Positions 17,753 through 26,465 of a stretch of 64,000 nt of DNA are shown here, piece after piece. The DNA is from Desulforhopalus sp. IMCC35007. Its GTDB lineage: Bacteria > Desulfobacterota > Desulfobulbia > Desulfobulbales > Desulfocapsaceae. Both the position numbers and the translations under genes were made by a program. The stretch lies in contig NZ_SWCN01000023.1 in the NCBI RefSeq assembly GCF_005116575.1, positions 1-64,000 of the forward strand. The letters run 5' to 3'. The notes beneath the pieces are model-generated. The model did not search any database. It saw nothing but the letters and a program-made list of their open reading frames with translations, and was not told the DNA's origin. Every line of letters begins with the position of its first letter. Position 1 is the first letter of the stretch.

Positions 17753-17789
17753 AAAAAAAATCCCGGACCATAAAATATGATCCGGGATT
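17753..17789 (-). terminator. attenuator terminator of the cobalamin riboswitch
   Basis: On the minus strand AATCCCGGA and TCCGGGATT form a strong stem with a loop of about a dozen bases, followed by eight T residues, ending 26 bases before the cbiK start. Its place between aptamer and gene makes it the likely expression platform: ligand binding would favour termination. Confidence 0.9.
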
Positions 17790-17851
17790 CCCTGTTGTCC
17801 GCGTCTCGTTTAGATAATGATCCTGTCCAGAGGATTCATTTACAATGTTCA

Positions 17852-18006
17852 GACAGGTCTTCTGACTTCTGGATCAACCTACTCACTACGTCTTCCCGAA
17901 ATATATTCAGTGACTTCAATGTAGTTTTCGTCCCCAGTTACAGCGGCGGGCCCGTTCCGGATTTCCACCGGATTCCCTTTTAAGCTAAAAATAGCATCTA
18001 AACCTG
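17852..18006 (-). promoter_or_regulatory. cobalamin riboswitch aptamer
   Basis: Read on the minus strand the segment has the conserved cobalamin aptamer elements in order: a 5' ACAGGTTTAGATGC arm, AAAGGGAATCCGGTG, AAATCCGGAACGGGCCCGCC followed by CGCTGTAA, and the closing B12 box AGTCAGAAGACCTGTC, which pairs with the 5' arm. It lies upstream of cbiK and is followed by an intrinsic terminator, so it should lower cbiK expression when adenosylcobalamin or a related corrinoid is plentiful. Confidence 0.94.
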
Positions 18007-18010
18007 TTCT

Positions 18011-18040
18011 ATATTGACAGCATTCCAACAGGCATGTCAA
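18011..18040 (-). promoter_or_regulatory. promoter of the riboswitch-cbiK transcript
   Basis: On the minus strand a consensus TTGACA (18035-18040) is followed after 18 bases by CAATAT (18011-18016). The expected start falls at the first bases of the aptamer. The -10 match is only moderate. Confidence 0.55.
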
Positions 18041-18112
18041 GCTTTTTACGTTTATTTACAACTATCTACAACGTAGCACCTCCGGTATCTCAACCTCCGT
18101 CAGCAGCATTGA

Positions 18113-18541
18113 TCAGGGGACAATGAGAACCGGGCAATATATTTTATTCAGCACCTTATGGGTAACACTGCCAAGAAACAGTCCTGCGATATCAGAGTGA
18201 CCATGGGAGCCCATTATTACAAGATCATAATTCTTGGATTTTGCCCGCCTGGTGAGAATTTCTCCTGCAGAACCTGTGATGGTCTCGACAGTATATTTAA
18301 CACCCTGATTTTCAAAAATCCCTATCGCACCTTTTAAAAGCACCTTAGCTTCTTCTACCCTGTTTAATTTTATCTGTTCAATCAGTGATTCAGGGACTTC
18401 GGAGAAATTCATTTGCCACTCATCACAGTAAATAATGTTGACGTGGGCATTGGTCATTTTGGCAAGACCAAGAGCATATCTGGCGGCGTTGAGAGAGTAT
18501 TCCGAGCCATCAAAGGGAAGAAGAATATTGTTGATTTTCAT
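18113..18541 (-). CDS. universal stress protein (UspA family)
   Basis: A 142-residue single-domain Usp protein. It opens with NNILLPFDGSEYSLNAARYALGLA and closes with the ATP-binding loop VIMGSHGHSDIAGLFLGSVTHKVL (G2xG9GS/T-type), so it is likely the nucleotide-binding kind. Family members are cytoplasmic dimers induced by growth arrest or stress. I placed the start at MKINN, preceded by GGAGGCATCGT; the open frame extends ten codons further without a better site. It is a single gene. Confidence 0.94.
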   Translation of the reverse strand: MKINNILLPFDGSEYSLNAARYALGLAKMTNAHVNIIYCDEWQMNFSEVPESLIEQIKLNRVEEAKVLLKGAIGIFENQGVKYTVETITGSAGEILTRRAKSKNYDLVIMGSHGHSDIAGLFLGSVTHKVLNKIYCPVLIVP

Positions 18542-18838
18542 ACGATGCCTCCTGTAACAAGAAAGGAACAATCTTACGTCTCATACAATTATGAGACAAC
18601 CGGTGACAGCAATTATAATCCTACACCCTAGAGACAATTGGGATGTGTATTTCCTCCCGGAATAAAAGTTAATCAATTATAACCACCTCTTTATTGTTCC
18701 CGTTATACAACCGAGAAAACTCACGCGAGAGGACAGGTCTATAGGAAAACAGTATTGTAATCAAAGCAGGAGAAATCAATGCGACAGTGTAGTAATCCTA
18801 TCCATCTTTTTCTTTATGGTGGGGATGTATTTACCCAT

Positions 18839-18856
18839 TAAACCGTCTTCGGTTTA
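18839..18856 (-). terminator. possible 3' hairpin of the TRAP operon
   Basis: TAAACCG, loop of four, CGGTTTA gives a perfect 7-bp stem about 30 bases after the last open frame of the operon. No T-run follows, so it may be a stabilising 3' hairpin more than a terminator. Confidence 0.35.
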
Positions 18857-18884
18857 CTGGATATTACACAGGACACCTCAAGCT

Positions 18885-19175
18885 TTATTTCTGTCCCGCT
18901 TTTGAGAGGTGATCTTTGATGAGCTCTTCTCTGCAGTTACTCCATTTCTCTACAATTCCAAAAAAGTAGACCACCTTCTCAGAAATTATGCTGATAACTT
19001 TTAGGTCTTGTATTGGCAGGGTGAAAAGCAGCATTTCGTTTCCAGATATGGAGGAGTTATTCATCTGGGTGCTTTGAAAATGCTGAAAATTCGGGACTTG
19101 CAGACACGTACCTGCCATGGGGGGACCCGATGAGAAGATAACAGGTTCCGGCAACAACTTGCGGAAATCATTCAA
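18885..19175 (-). CDS. possible 96-residue hypothetical protein at the end of the TRAP operon
   Basis: An open frame with a TTG start that overlaps the stop codon of the sigma-54 regulator gene (TTGA arrangement), as expected for translational coupling. The product has a hydrophobic middle (EMLLFTLPIQDLKVISIISEKVVYFFGIV) and a charged C-terminus. I recognise no family. If it is not translated, the operon has a 3' untranslated stretch of about 300 bases. Confidence 0.35.
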   Translation of the reverse strand: MNDFRKLLPEPVIFSSGPPMAGTCLQVPNFQHFQSTQMNNSSISGNEMLLFTLPIQDLKVISIISEKVVYFFGIVEKWSNCREELIKDHLSKAGQK

Positions 19176-20545
19176 GTTTCCTGATCAGGATTTTTCTCAG
19201 AATTCAAACGGTATCGTAAGTTTCGCTCGCTGATACCAAGTGTCTCGGCTGTTTTTCGCCTGTGGCCATTAAGGAATTTGAGTGTTTCGTTGATGAATTT
19301 TTCCTCCAGCTCACGCATACTTAATCCGACAAAGGGCCGCAGGGATACCTCGTGCTGGTCTGGCGAAAAGTTTAGCGAAGAACTCTTGATATTTTCCGGA
19401 AGGTCCTCAACATCAACTTCACTTCCTGAGGACATTACCATTGAATATTCTATGATATTAATAAGCTCTCTGATATTCCCTGGATAGTTGTAGATGGCGA
19501 GTCTTGAGAGAGCCTCCCTGGTGAACTGTTGTACATTGAGACCCTGTTCAGTGTTAAAACGCCGGATGTAATGGGCTACAAGTAGCGGTATGTCTTCTTT
19601 TCTTTGTGAGAGCGGTGGCAGCTGAATTTGTATAACGTTTATTCTGAAGTAGAGATCTTCGCGAAAGGTCTTCTCGACAATAGCCTGAGCGAGGTCCATG
19701 TTCGTTGCTGCAATCACTCGCACATCAAGATTAATTGTTGTATTGGAGCCGAGACGGGATATCTTTTTGGACTGAAGAACACGTAAGAGTTTAACCTGCA
19801 GGGGTTGCGGCATATCCCCAATTTCATCTAAGAAAATCGTGCCTCCCTGGGCGATTTCAAATTTTCCCGGTTTGGAACTTATGGCGCCGGTAAAAGCACC
19901 TTTCTCATAGCCAAACAGTTCACTTTCTAGAAGAGGTTCAGGAATAGCGGCGCAATTAATGATCTGCAGGGGGCCTTTCTGACGCTTTCCAGAAAAATGG
20001 ATTGCCCGTACCACGAGTTCTTTTCCTGTTCCACTCTGACCGGTGATGAGAATGGTGGAATCAACATCTTTGACCTTATCGATCATCCTGTACACCGGTT
20101 GCATAGCCTTGCTTGATCCAATCAACTCACGGTATCGGTATTTACCTTCCAGTTCTTTGGAAAGGTACTCTACCTGCGAGTTCAAATGTTTATAGCGAAC
20201 GGCACGATCGAGATTAAGCTGAAGCTCATTGATATCAATTGGCTTGGTTATGTAACTGAAAGCGCCACTTTGCAGGGCGTGTACCGAAGACTCAATTGAA
20301 CCATAGGCGGTAATCATTATAATTTCTATCGATGGTTGAATACCTTTGATTCTTTTCAAAATTTCTATTCCATCGATTGTACCTATTCTCAGATCAAGAA
20401 GGCAGAGGTGAAATGATTCAGATTCCAGCAGTGTCAGTGCTGCTTCAGGGTCTGTAAATGTTGAGACCTCGTAAGTGTCTTCAAGGGCGAATGTGAGGGC
20501 GGTCAGGATCGACTCTTCATCATCAATAATGAGTATCTTATTCAT
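19172..20545 (-). CDS. sigma-54-dependent response regulator (NtrC type)
   Basis: A three-domain activator. Residues 1-120 form a receiver with the acidic pocket in [10 protein letters not shown] and the phospho-acceptor aspartate in [13 protein letters not shown]. The AAA+ domain spans about 145-380, with Walker [13 protein letters not shown], the sigma-54 contact loop GAFTGA and Walker [14 protein letters not shown] Fis-type helix-turn-helix ([19 protein letters not shown]) ends it. The true start is MNKILII at 20545; it overlaps the end of the upstream kinase gene by eight bases, so the pair is translationally coupled. It very probably drives the operon's own -24/-12 promoter at 26222. Confidence 0.95.
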   Translation of the reverse strand: MNKILIIDDEESILTALTFALEDTYEVSTFTDPEAALTLLESESFHLCLLDLRIGTIDGIEILKRIKGIQPSIEIIMITAYGSIESSVHALQSGAFSYITKPIDINELQLNLDRAVRYKHLNSQVEYLSKELEGKYRYRELIGSSKAMQPVYRMIDKVKDVDSTILITGQSGTGKELVVRAIHFSGKRQKGPLQIINCAAIPEPLLESELFGYEKGAFTGAISSKPGKFEIAQGGTIFLDEIGDMPQPLQVKLLRVLQSKKISRLGSNTTINLDVRVIAATNMDLAQAIVEKTFREDLYFRINVIQIQLPPLSQRKEDIPLLVAHYIRRFNTEQGLNVQQFTREALSRLAIYNYPGNIRELINIIEYSMVMSSGSEVDVEDLPENIKSSSLNFSPDQHEVSLRPFVGLSMRELEEKFINETLKFLNGHRRKTAETLGISERNLRYRLNSEKNPDQET

Positions 20546-22709
20546 GGGATTGCCTCGCTTCTGCTCTGTTAAAGTACATGGAAATGGTCGTCCCGATGTT
20601 TTTCTCACTCTTGAGCTTGAGCCAACCGTTATTCTGACGTATAAGCTGGTCTGCCAGGGAAAGGCCAAGACCGGTTCCCTTGGCTTTAGTGGTGAAAAAA
20701 GGCTCAAGAGCGTTTGATTTCTCTTCTACATCCATGCCAATTCCATTGTCGGTAACCTGAATACAAACCTGATTTTCTTCAGAGAATGCTTTGAGCTCAA
20801 TGGTGCCAACAAAGCTTTCTTCGCCGGAGTTTTTTGCTTCTTCAAGGGCGTCAATGGCATTTATAATCAAGTTGATTATGACCTGTTTAATCTGATCATG
20901 ATCTGTCATAATTGACAGATTTTCAGATATCTCGCGACTCAAATGAAAACCTTTATTACGGATTCCGTGTTCAAGCAGTATGGTCGATTCATCGATTACT
21001 TTTTTCACGGATACAAGCTCGGTTGTCACTTTTCTGGGACGTGCGTAGTTGATGAGTCCTTCAATAAGAATGTTAATACGGGTTATTTCTTTTGGGACAC
21101 AATTTGTAATTTCCTGTTGAAATTTCGCGTTATGTATCTTGCGTGGGATAAGTTCGGCAAACGTCTTGATAGAACTGAGCGGATTCCGGATTTCATGCGC
21201 TATGCCGGCAACCACACGGCTGAGTGCACGATTCTTTTCCTGTTCAAATAATCTATTTCGAAGTTCAAGCTCAGCTGTGACATCCTCAAAACTCAAGATA
21301 ATCCCATTAATCCTTTGATCATACTGGTAAAGCGGCGAAACGTTATATCTCAGATGGCGCATCCTTGTATCGGAGAACATAAATTCTATATGTTCTCCCA
21401 GAAAATGTTTGCTTTGACCCGATAGTAACGGGGTAATCTTCGCATCCAGCATATGGGCGAAGAGAGAGATGTCCTGGTAATTTTTTCCATCCAAAGGCCT
21501 GTCAAGATCAAGAAAGTTATAAACCATCTTGTTGATTTTGGTAATACTCCCCTGCTGATCGAGAATGATGATGCCCCGTGGACTGCTATCGAGGATTTGT
21601 TTGAGGAACTCATTGTTGTTCTGAGCAATGGTGATCTGTTTTACAAGGGCTTCATTGACGTCTTGAAGATCAACGGTTTTACGGGCTACTTCTTTTTTCA
21701 ATTGTCGGTTCCAACGCATCCCAAGAAGAAAAACAATCAGGAATATCGAGATAACACCAAGGCCGACCTTCCACACCATCCGTACAATTCCACTTATCGC
21801 TTCTGCATCCTGATCAAACCATTTACGGTACAGATTACTGAATTCACCAGATTTTTTCATCCGCCGAATGCCGGTATTGACCGCGTTGAGAAGGCGGAAG
21901 TTATTTTTTGGAACAGCGAAAGAATACTCGACTGGCATCAGGTATGAATTGAAGAACTCATACCTGCTATTGAGGTCATATTTATTCAGGTAGTACCTGG
22001 CAGTTGCGATATTGCCGACAAAGACATCCGCCCGCCCTGCAAGAAAGAATCGCAGGGCGGTTTTCTGGCTGTTACTGACCTGATAATGAATCCGACGAAC
22101 GTTTTTAAGAAAGTCATATTCGAGGGTGTTACTCTGGAGGGCCACGATCATGTTTGAAAGCGTGGAGAAGTCCTTGTTCTGGTCACCCGTAACAGGGGCA
22201 AGGATCCCAATAGAAGATGAGAATATCTGGTCAGAATGTTCCATGATATCAGCATGCTGGCTTGAGTACGAAATACTGGCAATAATATCAATCTCATGTG
22301 ACGCTATCTTTCTGAGGGCTACATCCTTTACCATGGGGATAAAGGTAAGATCGATATTTTGATCCTGAAATATAGCCGTGAGCAGATCAACTGTAAATCC
22401 TTCAACGGTTCCTTTGGTCGAGTAGTTGAGTGGTGCCAGATCCGGTTCATAGGCCACCAGAAGTTGAGAATCGTCCTCTTGAGCAAAACCTTGAAGAGGC
22501 TGAAATATAGAAAGTACTGTCAGGAGTACGATAAAGAAGGTCGCGAATTGGTTCACCTTGTCATGTCCTTGTGACCTGATGTCCTGATACTTGGAAAAAG
22601 GTGGTTTTTCGCCTGTGCAGAGCAAAAAGTTCTGTTGTGCAATCGTTTTTTGCCCTGCAACGTGACTGATAGGATAAGATGGTTTAACGGGCTCCGCTCG
22701 CTTGCTCAT
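20538..22709 (-). CDS. sensor histidine kinase with periplasmic solute-binding domain
   Basis: After an N-terminal hydrophobic signal (about 52-75), residues about 80-305 form a type-3 periplasmic binding domain (LLVAYEPDLAPLNY..GTVEGFTVDLLTAIF), like BvgS-type sensors. A membrane helix near 315-335 leads to a PAS domain, a HisKA region with the phospho-accepting histidine in GIAHEIRNPLSS, and an HATPase domain (DNGIGM; FFTTKAKGTGLGLS). It should sense a small organic ligand directly and phosphorylate the following regulator. The start is uncertain: the ATG at 22709 overlaps the permease gene by 26 bases, and a GTG near residue 52 is an alternative. Confidence 0.93.
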   Translation of the reverse strand: MSKRAEPVKPSYPISHVAGQKTIAQQNFLLCTGEKPPFSKYQDIRSQGHDKVNQFATFFIVLLTVLSIFQPLQGFAQEDDSQLLVAYEPDLAPLNYSTKGTVEGFTVDLLTAIFQDQNIDLTFIPMVKDVALRKIASHEIDIIASISYSSQHADIMEHSDQIFSSSIGILAPVTGDQNKDFSTLSNMIVALQSNTLEYDFLKNVRRIHYQVSNSQKTALRFFLAGRADVFVGNIATARYYLNKYDLNSRYEFFNSYLMPVEYSFAVPKNNFRLLNAVNTGIRRMKKSGEFSNLYRKWFDQDAEAISGIVRMVWKVGLGVISIFLIVFLLGMRWNRQLKKEVARKTVDLQDVNEALVKQITIAQNNNEFLKQILDSSPRGIIILDQQGSITKINKMVYNFLDLDRPLDGKNYQDISLFAHMLDAKITPLLSGQSKHFLGEHIEFMFSDTRMRHLRYNVSPLYQYDQRINGIILSFEDVTAELELRNRLFEQEKNRALSRVVAGIAHEIRNPLSSIKTFAELIPRKIHNAKFQQEITNCVPKEITRINILIEGLINYARPRKVTTELVSVKKVIDESTILLEHGIRNKGFHLSREISENLSIMTDHDQIKQVIINLIINAIDALEEAKNSGEESFVGTIELKAFSEENQVCIQVTDNGIGMDVEEKSNALEPFFTTKAKGTGLGLSLADQLIRQNNGWLKLKSEKNIGTTISMYFNRAEARQSHE

Positions 22710-24654
22710 GTATAAACGTCTGACGAGACTTACTCAGTCTCCATTGCAGGACGAGAACCAGGGCTGCGATACTGCATCCGATGATATCCTGAAGCATATT
22801 CGGGGTCATAAAACACATTGCCCCACCTGCTAATACAATCCTCAGCAGCATATGCATTCTGGTGAAGAAGAAACCTTCTGCTGCAGCTCCAAGCATTATC
22901 ACTCCTATCACTGCTGTCAGGGCCACAATGGTACCGCCTAAAAGTGTCGTGTCGATCATGAGTAAAGCATTATTGTAGACAAAAATATAGGGAATTATAA
23001 AGCCGGCAATGGAAAGTTTCATCGACATAAAACCGGTTTTCATCTGATCACCTCCTGATATACCGGCAGCGGCAAAGGACGCCAGTGCTACAGGTGGAGT
23101 GATGTTGGCAAATATGCCAAAATAGAAAACGAAAAGATGAGCGACAAGCGGTAGCACACCAATTTTTATCAGGGCCGGACCTGCGATGGTTGCTGTGATA
23201 ATATATGTTGGTATGCTGGGTAACCCCATGCCTAATACCATGCATGCCAGCATGGTGAATACCAAGGTGAGAAATATTGATTGCCCACCGAGTAAAACGA
23301 TACCGTTGGCCAGTTTGAGTCCAAATCCCGTCTGGGTCGCAACTCCCACGACAATACCTACGGCTGCGCAGGCGATTGCTACCGCCACTGCAGAACGAGC
23401 GCCATCTTCCAGAGCACCAATAATATCCAGCAGTGAGAGTCGTGTAGATTTACGAAGCATGGCCACAATCACCGTCAGGATGATAGTGAGAAAGGCGGAG
23501 TAGATGATCGTAGTTCCACTGAAAAAAAGCATGTACATAAGAAAAATGAGTGGAATAAACAGGTGCCCCCGGTCCTTTATCACGGACATCACTTCTGGAA
23601 GGTTTTCGCGGGAGATTCCTTTCAGGCCGTCTTTGGTTGCACGAAGGTGAATCTGAACGATAACACCAAGGTAAAAAAGGAGCGCTGGAAGAGTAGCCGC
23701 CAGAGCGATGTCCTTATAGGGAATACCGAGCATCTCAGCCATGATGAAAGCTGCAGCTCCCATTACCGGTGGCAGGATCTGTCCTCCGACGCTAGCTGAT
23801 GCTTCGACTGCACCAGCAAATTCTTTGGAGTACCCTATCTTCTTCATTAACGGAATAGTAAAACTACCGGTGGTTACCACATTGGCGACCGCAGCTCCGT
23901 TAATGCTTCCAAGAAAACCACTGGCAATTACCGCAACCTTCGCTGGCCCGCCTTTGCTTTCTCCGGCGATCGCCATGGCCATGTCGTTAAAGAGTTGCCC
24001 CATTCCCGATTTTGCCAGAAAGGAACCAAAGAGGATGAAAAGAAAAATATAGGTTGCTGAAACGCCGATGGCTGTACCGTAAATCCCCTCTGTCGTCACA
24101 TACATGAAATTGATGATGTCTTCCCAGGAGTAGCCACGATGGCGAAAGATGCCGGAAAGTTCTCTCCCGAAATGTCCATAACAAAGGAAGAGAACGCCCA
24201 GCAGAGGAAGTGCCCAGCCGGTTACACGGCGTGCGGCTTCAATAACTAACACAATAAGGATGCCTCCAAAGAGTAAATCAAGCTGATTGGGCATCCCTCC
24301 GCGATTGTAGATAGCTGTGTTTTCAATAGCCATATATATCGCAGAGCTGAAGGCAAGAATCGCAAGGATCAGATCCCACCAATGGAGGCGATCTCGCTTG
24401 AGCTTATTTGATGCTGGATAGAGCATGTAGGCGAGAGCGAGAATAGCAGAAAGATGTATCGATCGATGGACCAGAGTTAGAGGGGTTCCAAAATATGAAG
24501 TGAACAGATGATACAGTGAAAGTGAGACAGCAAGAGTCGTCACCATCAAGGTAAGCCCCTTGTTGCCAAATACTCGTGTAGAAGATTCCTTGTCATATTT
24601 TTCAAGGACCTTTTGAGCTTGGTCGTCGAGAGGGACGTTCTTGGATATAGTCAT
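22684..24654 (-). CDS. TRAP transporter permease, fused small and large subunits (TAXI type)
   Basis: A 656-residue membrane protein with about 18 predicted helices, matching the TRAP 4TM/12TM fusion type (DctQ- and DctM-like parts joined). Recognisable parts are GGILIVLVIEAARRVTGWALP in the first half and the DctM-like GINGAAVANVVTTGSFTIPLMKKIGYSKEFAGAVEAS block (given here in pieces: NGAAVANVVTTG, FTIPLMKK), GGQILPPVMGAAAFIMAE and GMGLPSIPTY. TRAP systems use ion gradients and a periplasmic receptor to import organic acids or amino acids. It overlaps the DUF1850 gene by ATGA. Confidence 0.95.
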   Translation of the reverse strand: MTISKNVPLDDQAQKVLEKYDKESSTRVFGNKGLTLMVTTLAVSLSLYHLFTSYFGTPLTLVHRSIHLSAILALAYMLYPASNKLKRDRLHWWDLILAILAFSSAIYMAIENTAIYNRGGMPNQLDLLFGGILIVLVIEAARRVTGWALPLLGVLFLCYGHFGRELSGIFRHRGYSWEDIINFMYVTTEGIYGTAIGVSATYIFLFILFGSFLAKSGMGQLFNDMAMAIAGESKGGPAKVAVIASGFLGSINGAAVANVVTTGSFTIPLMKKIGYSKEFAGAVEASASVGGQILPPVMGAAAFIMAEMLGIPYKDIALAATLPALLFYLGVIVQIHLRATKDGLKGISRENLPEVMSVIKDRGHLFIPLIFLMYMLFFSGTTIIYSAFLTIILTVIVAMLRKSTRLSLLDIIGALEDGARSAVAVAIACAAVGIVVGVATQTGFGLKLANGIVLLGGQSIFLTLVFTMLACMVLGMGLPSIPTYIITATIAGPALIKIGVLPLVAHLFVFYFGIFANITPPVALASFAAAGISGGDQMKTGFMSMKLSIAGFIIPYIFVYNNALLMIDTTLLGGTIVALTAVIGVIMLGAAAEGFFFTRMHMLLRIVLAGGAMCFMTPNMLQDIIGCSIAALVLVLQWRLSKSRQTFIHEQASGAR

Positions 24655-25178
24655 CGTATTTCACCTCTAATTGAGAGTTTTAACGGCTCGTGATGTGGCA
24701 TATCTTCAGTTCTCAGGAGAATATTGTTGTTTAATTGAACTTGAAATTTTGCTGATCGGGAATGAATCCATTGCAATGCAGGAAGAACCTTGTTGATATC
24801 TTCATATATCATCCAGTCCCTTTCCTTTCTGAATGTTCCTCCGTATTCGGGTACACCTGCCCCGTAGGACTGAAAACGAGTTGTAACTAAGAGAAGTTCC
24901 CCGGTCGAAAGAATATGATAATACTCCTCCCAGGGGGTAAGTTCCACTGAGTGAATCCAGCTGAGTCGTATAACATCCTTTGCATGTACAGCTTGAGTAA
25001 ATAGCACCTCTCCTGTTCGAGCGTGGCTCAGTGCCAGGAGTAACGACTTGGATTGGTTTCGTGGTGGGCTACTGCCCCAAAGAAGAGTAGCGGTCATTAG
25101 CATCACTATCGCCGCTCCGAAGAGCGGAGACAGGGAGCTTTGTAGTCGGTTCCTCATGAAAGGTACACGTGTGCTCAC
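24651..25178 (-). CDS. DUF1850 protein of a TAXI-TRAP operon
   Basis: The 175-residue product has an N-terminal signal or membrane anchor (LFGAAIVMLMTATLLW) and the family block RLSWIHSVELTPWEEYY, followed by TTRFQSYGAGVPEYG. DUF1850 proteins are regularly encoded between TAXI receptors and fused TRAP permeases; they may be an accessory periplasmic subunit, but the role is not proven. It starts two bases after the receptor stop codon and overlaps the permease start by four bases, so the three transport genes are coupled. Confidence 0.9.
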   Translation of the reverse strand: MSTRVPFMRNRLQSSLSPLFGAAIVMLMTATLLWGSSPPRNQSKSLLLALSHARTGEVLFTQAVHAKDVIRLSWIHSVELTPWEEYYHILSTGELLLVTTRFQSYGAGVPEYGGTFRKERDWMIYEDINKVLPALQWIHSRSAKFQVQLNNNILLRTEDMPHHEPLKLSIRGEIR

Positions 25179-25180
25179 GT

Positions 25181-26140
25181 TTATTTCAATGCGCCGACTT
25201 CTTTGAAATACTTTTCAGTACCCGGGTGAAAAGGAATTGGCATGCCGTCGGCCACAGTTGGCAATGAGATGTTTTTGGCCGCATTATGGGCGCCGTAAAG
25301 GGTCTCCAGATTTTCAAAAAGTGCTTTTGTTATCTGGTATGCAGCATCTTCGGAAAGAGAGTCACTAATGAGCAACAGATTGGTAATAGTTGCAGTTTTC
25401 ACATCTTCCTTCTGCCTGTAGGTTCCTCCTGGGATTGTACCTGAGGAAAAGAAAGGATATTTTTCCTTGAGGTAGGCCATGGCCTCGCCATCGATAGGAA
25501 GTACAATGGTGTCGTGAGATACGGAAAGATCGATAACAGTCGAATTTGGAACTCCGCTTGTGACAAAGGCTGCGTCTATCATTCCATTTTTTATCTGATC
25601 AATGGCTTCACTATAGCTCAAATAGTCTTGCTTTATATCATCGTATGAAAGCCCATACGCTTCAAGGATGAGGCGAGCGTTCAACTCCACTCCAGACCCG
25701 GGGGCGCCAACACCAACATGTTTTCCTGCAAGATCCTTGATACTCGTGATCCCAGTTTTACTGGTTGTTACAACTTGTACGAAATTGGGGTAGAGAGCTG
25801 TCAGGCCACGGAGGTTCTTAATAGGCTCTTTTCCTTCGAAAGCTCCAGAACCATCATAGGCCTGGGCAACTGCATCTGCCATAACAATTGCGATTTCAGC
25901 TTTACCTGCTTTAAGCAGGTTGATATTTTCTACGGAAGCACCGGTCGCCTGCACCGAAGTATCAATTCCAAGCTCACTTGACAACACATTCGCGACAGCA
26001 CCACCAATAGGGTAGTAGACACCAGAGGTACCACCGGTGGCAACGGTGACAAAGAGATCTTTTCCAATATCAACGGTACCGGTTGCCCAGCTACTGGTTG
26101 TACCCAGCATTAACAGTAGAATAGCAAAACATTTTTTCAT
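25181..26140 (-). CDS. TAXI-family TRAP transporter solute receptor
   Basis: A 319-residue secreted binding protein. It has a signal peptide (ILLLMLGTTSSWA), then the TAXI-type opening FVTVATGGTSGVYYPIGGAVANVL, and further on GKHVGVGAPGSGVELNARLILEAYGL and GMIDAAFVTSGVPN. It captures the substrate in the periplasm and hands it to the permease encoded two genes on. Characterised TAXI proteins bind glutamate, glutamine or 2-oxoacids, but no specificity can be read here. It is the first gene of the operon, with AGAGGATC before the ATG and a sigma-54 promoter about 80 bases upstream. Confidence 0.95.
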   Translation of the reverse strand: MKKCFAILLLMLGTTSSWATGTVDIGKDLFVTVATGGTSGVYYPIGGAVANVLSSELGIDTSVQATGASVENINLLKAGKAEIAIVMADAVAQAYDGSGAFEGKEPIKNLRGLTALYPNFVQVVTTSKTGITSIKDLAGKHVGVGAPGSGVELNARLILEAYGLSYDDIKQDYLSYSEAIDQIKNGMIDAAFVTSGVPNSTVIDLSVSHDTIVLPIDGEAMAYLKEKYPFFSSGTIPGGTYRQKEDVKTATITNLLLISDSLSEDAAYQITKALFENLETLYGAHNAAKNISLPTVADGMPIPFHPGTEKYFKEVGALK

Positions 26141-26221
26141 TGTGATCCTCTAAATATAGATAGTTACGATGAACCAACTACGGGATGAACCGTGTCGGCA
26201 AGGAGTTACTGGTCATCAGTT

Positions 26222-26237
26222 AGCAACAATGATGCCA
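26222..26237 (-). promoter_or_regulatory. sigma-54 (-24/-12) promoter of the TAXI-TRAP operon
   Basis: The minus strand reads TGGCATCATTGTTGCT, an essentially perfect match to TGGCAYR-N4-TTGCW with the required ten bases between the GG and GC pairs. It lies about 82 bases before the receptor gene start, and the operon itself encodes a sigma-54 activator. Confidence 0.88.
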
Positions 26238-26313
26238 GACTCCTTTCATGGTATTTTCCCTATCATTTCCGTTTCTAAGAAGATTCAACACAACCAAGGG
26301 AAAAACAATTACC

Positions 26314-26345
26314 GGCAAATTCTGCCGCATGCGGCAAATTTTGCC
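26314..26345. promoter_or_regulatory. tandem dyad, likely enhancer site of the operon's sigma-54 regulator
   Basis: Two copies of GGCAAATTYTGCC lie at 26314-26326 and 26333-26345, 19 bases apart. Each is a GGCA-N5-TGCC dyad, and together they create a perfect 14-base palindrome (TGCCGCATGCGGCA) at 26323-26336. The site is 77-108 bases upstream of the -24 element, the usual position for enhancer-binding proteins. The binding protein is inferred to be the NtrC-type regulator at 19172-20545. Confidence 0.75.
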
Positions 26346-26465
26346 TGTGCTCGTAGAGGGGAGAACAATCTGCGCTGAAAACAGTAATTTTGTAGGAAAT
26401 AACACACTGCATTTCCTGTTTTTATTGATGAGATGAGAACATTTCACCCGTCTTTTTGTGATATT

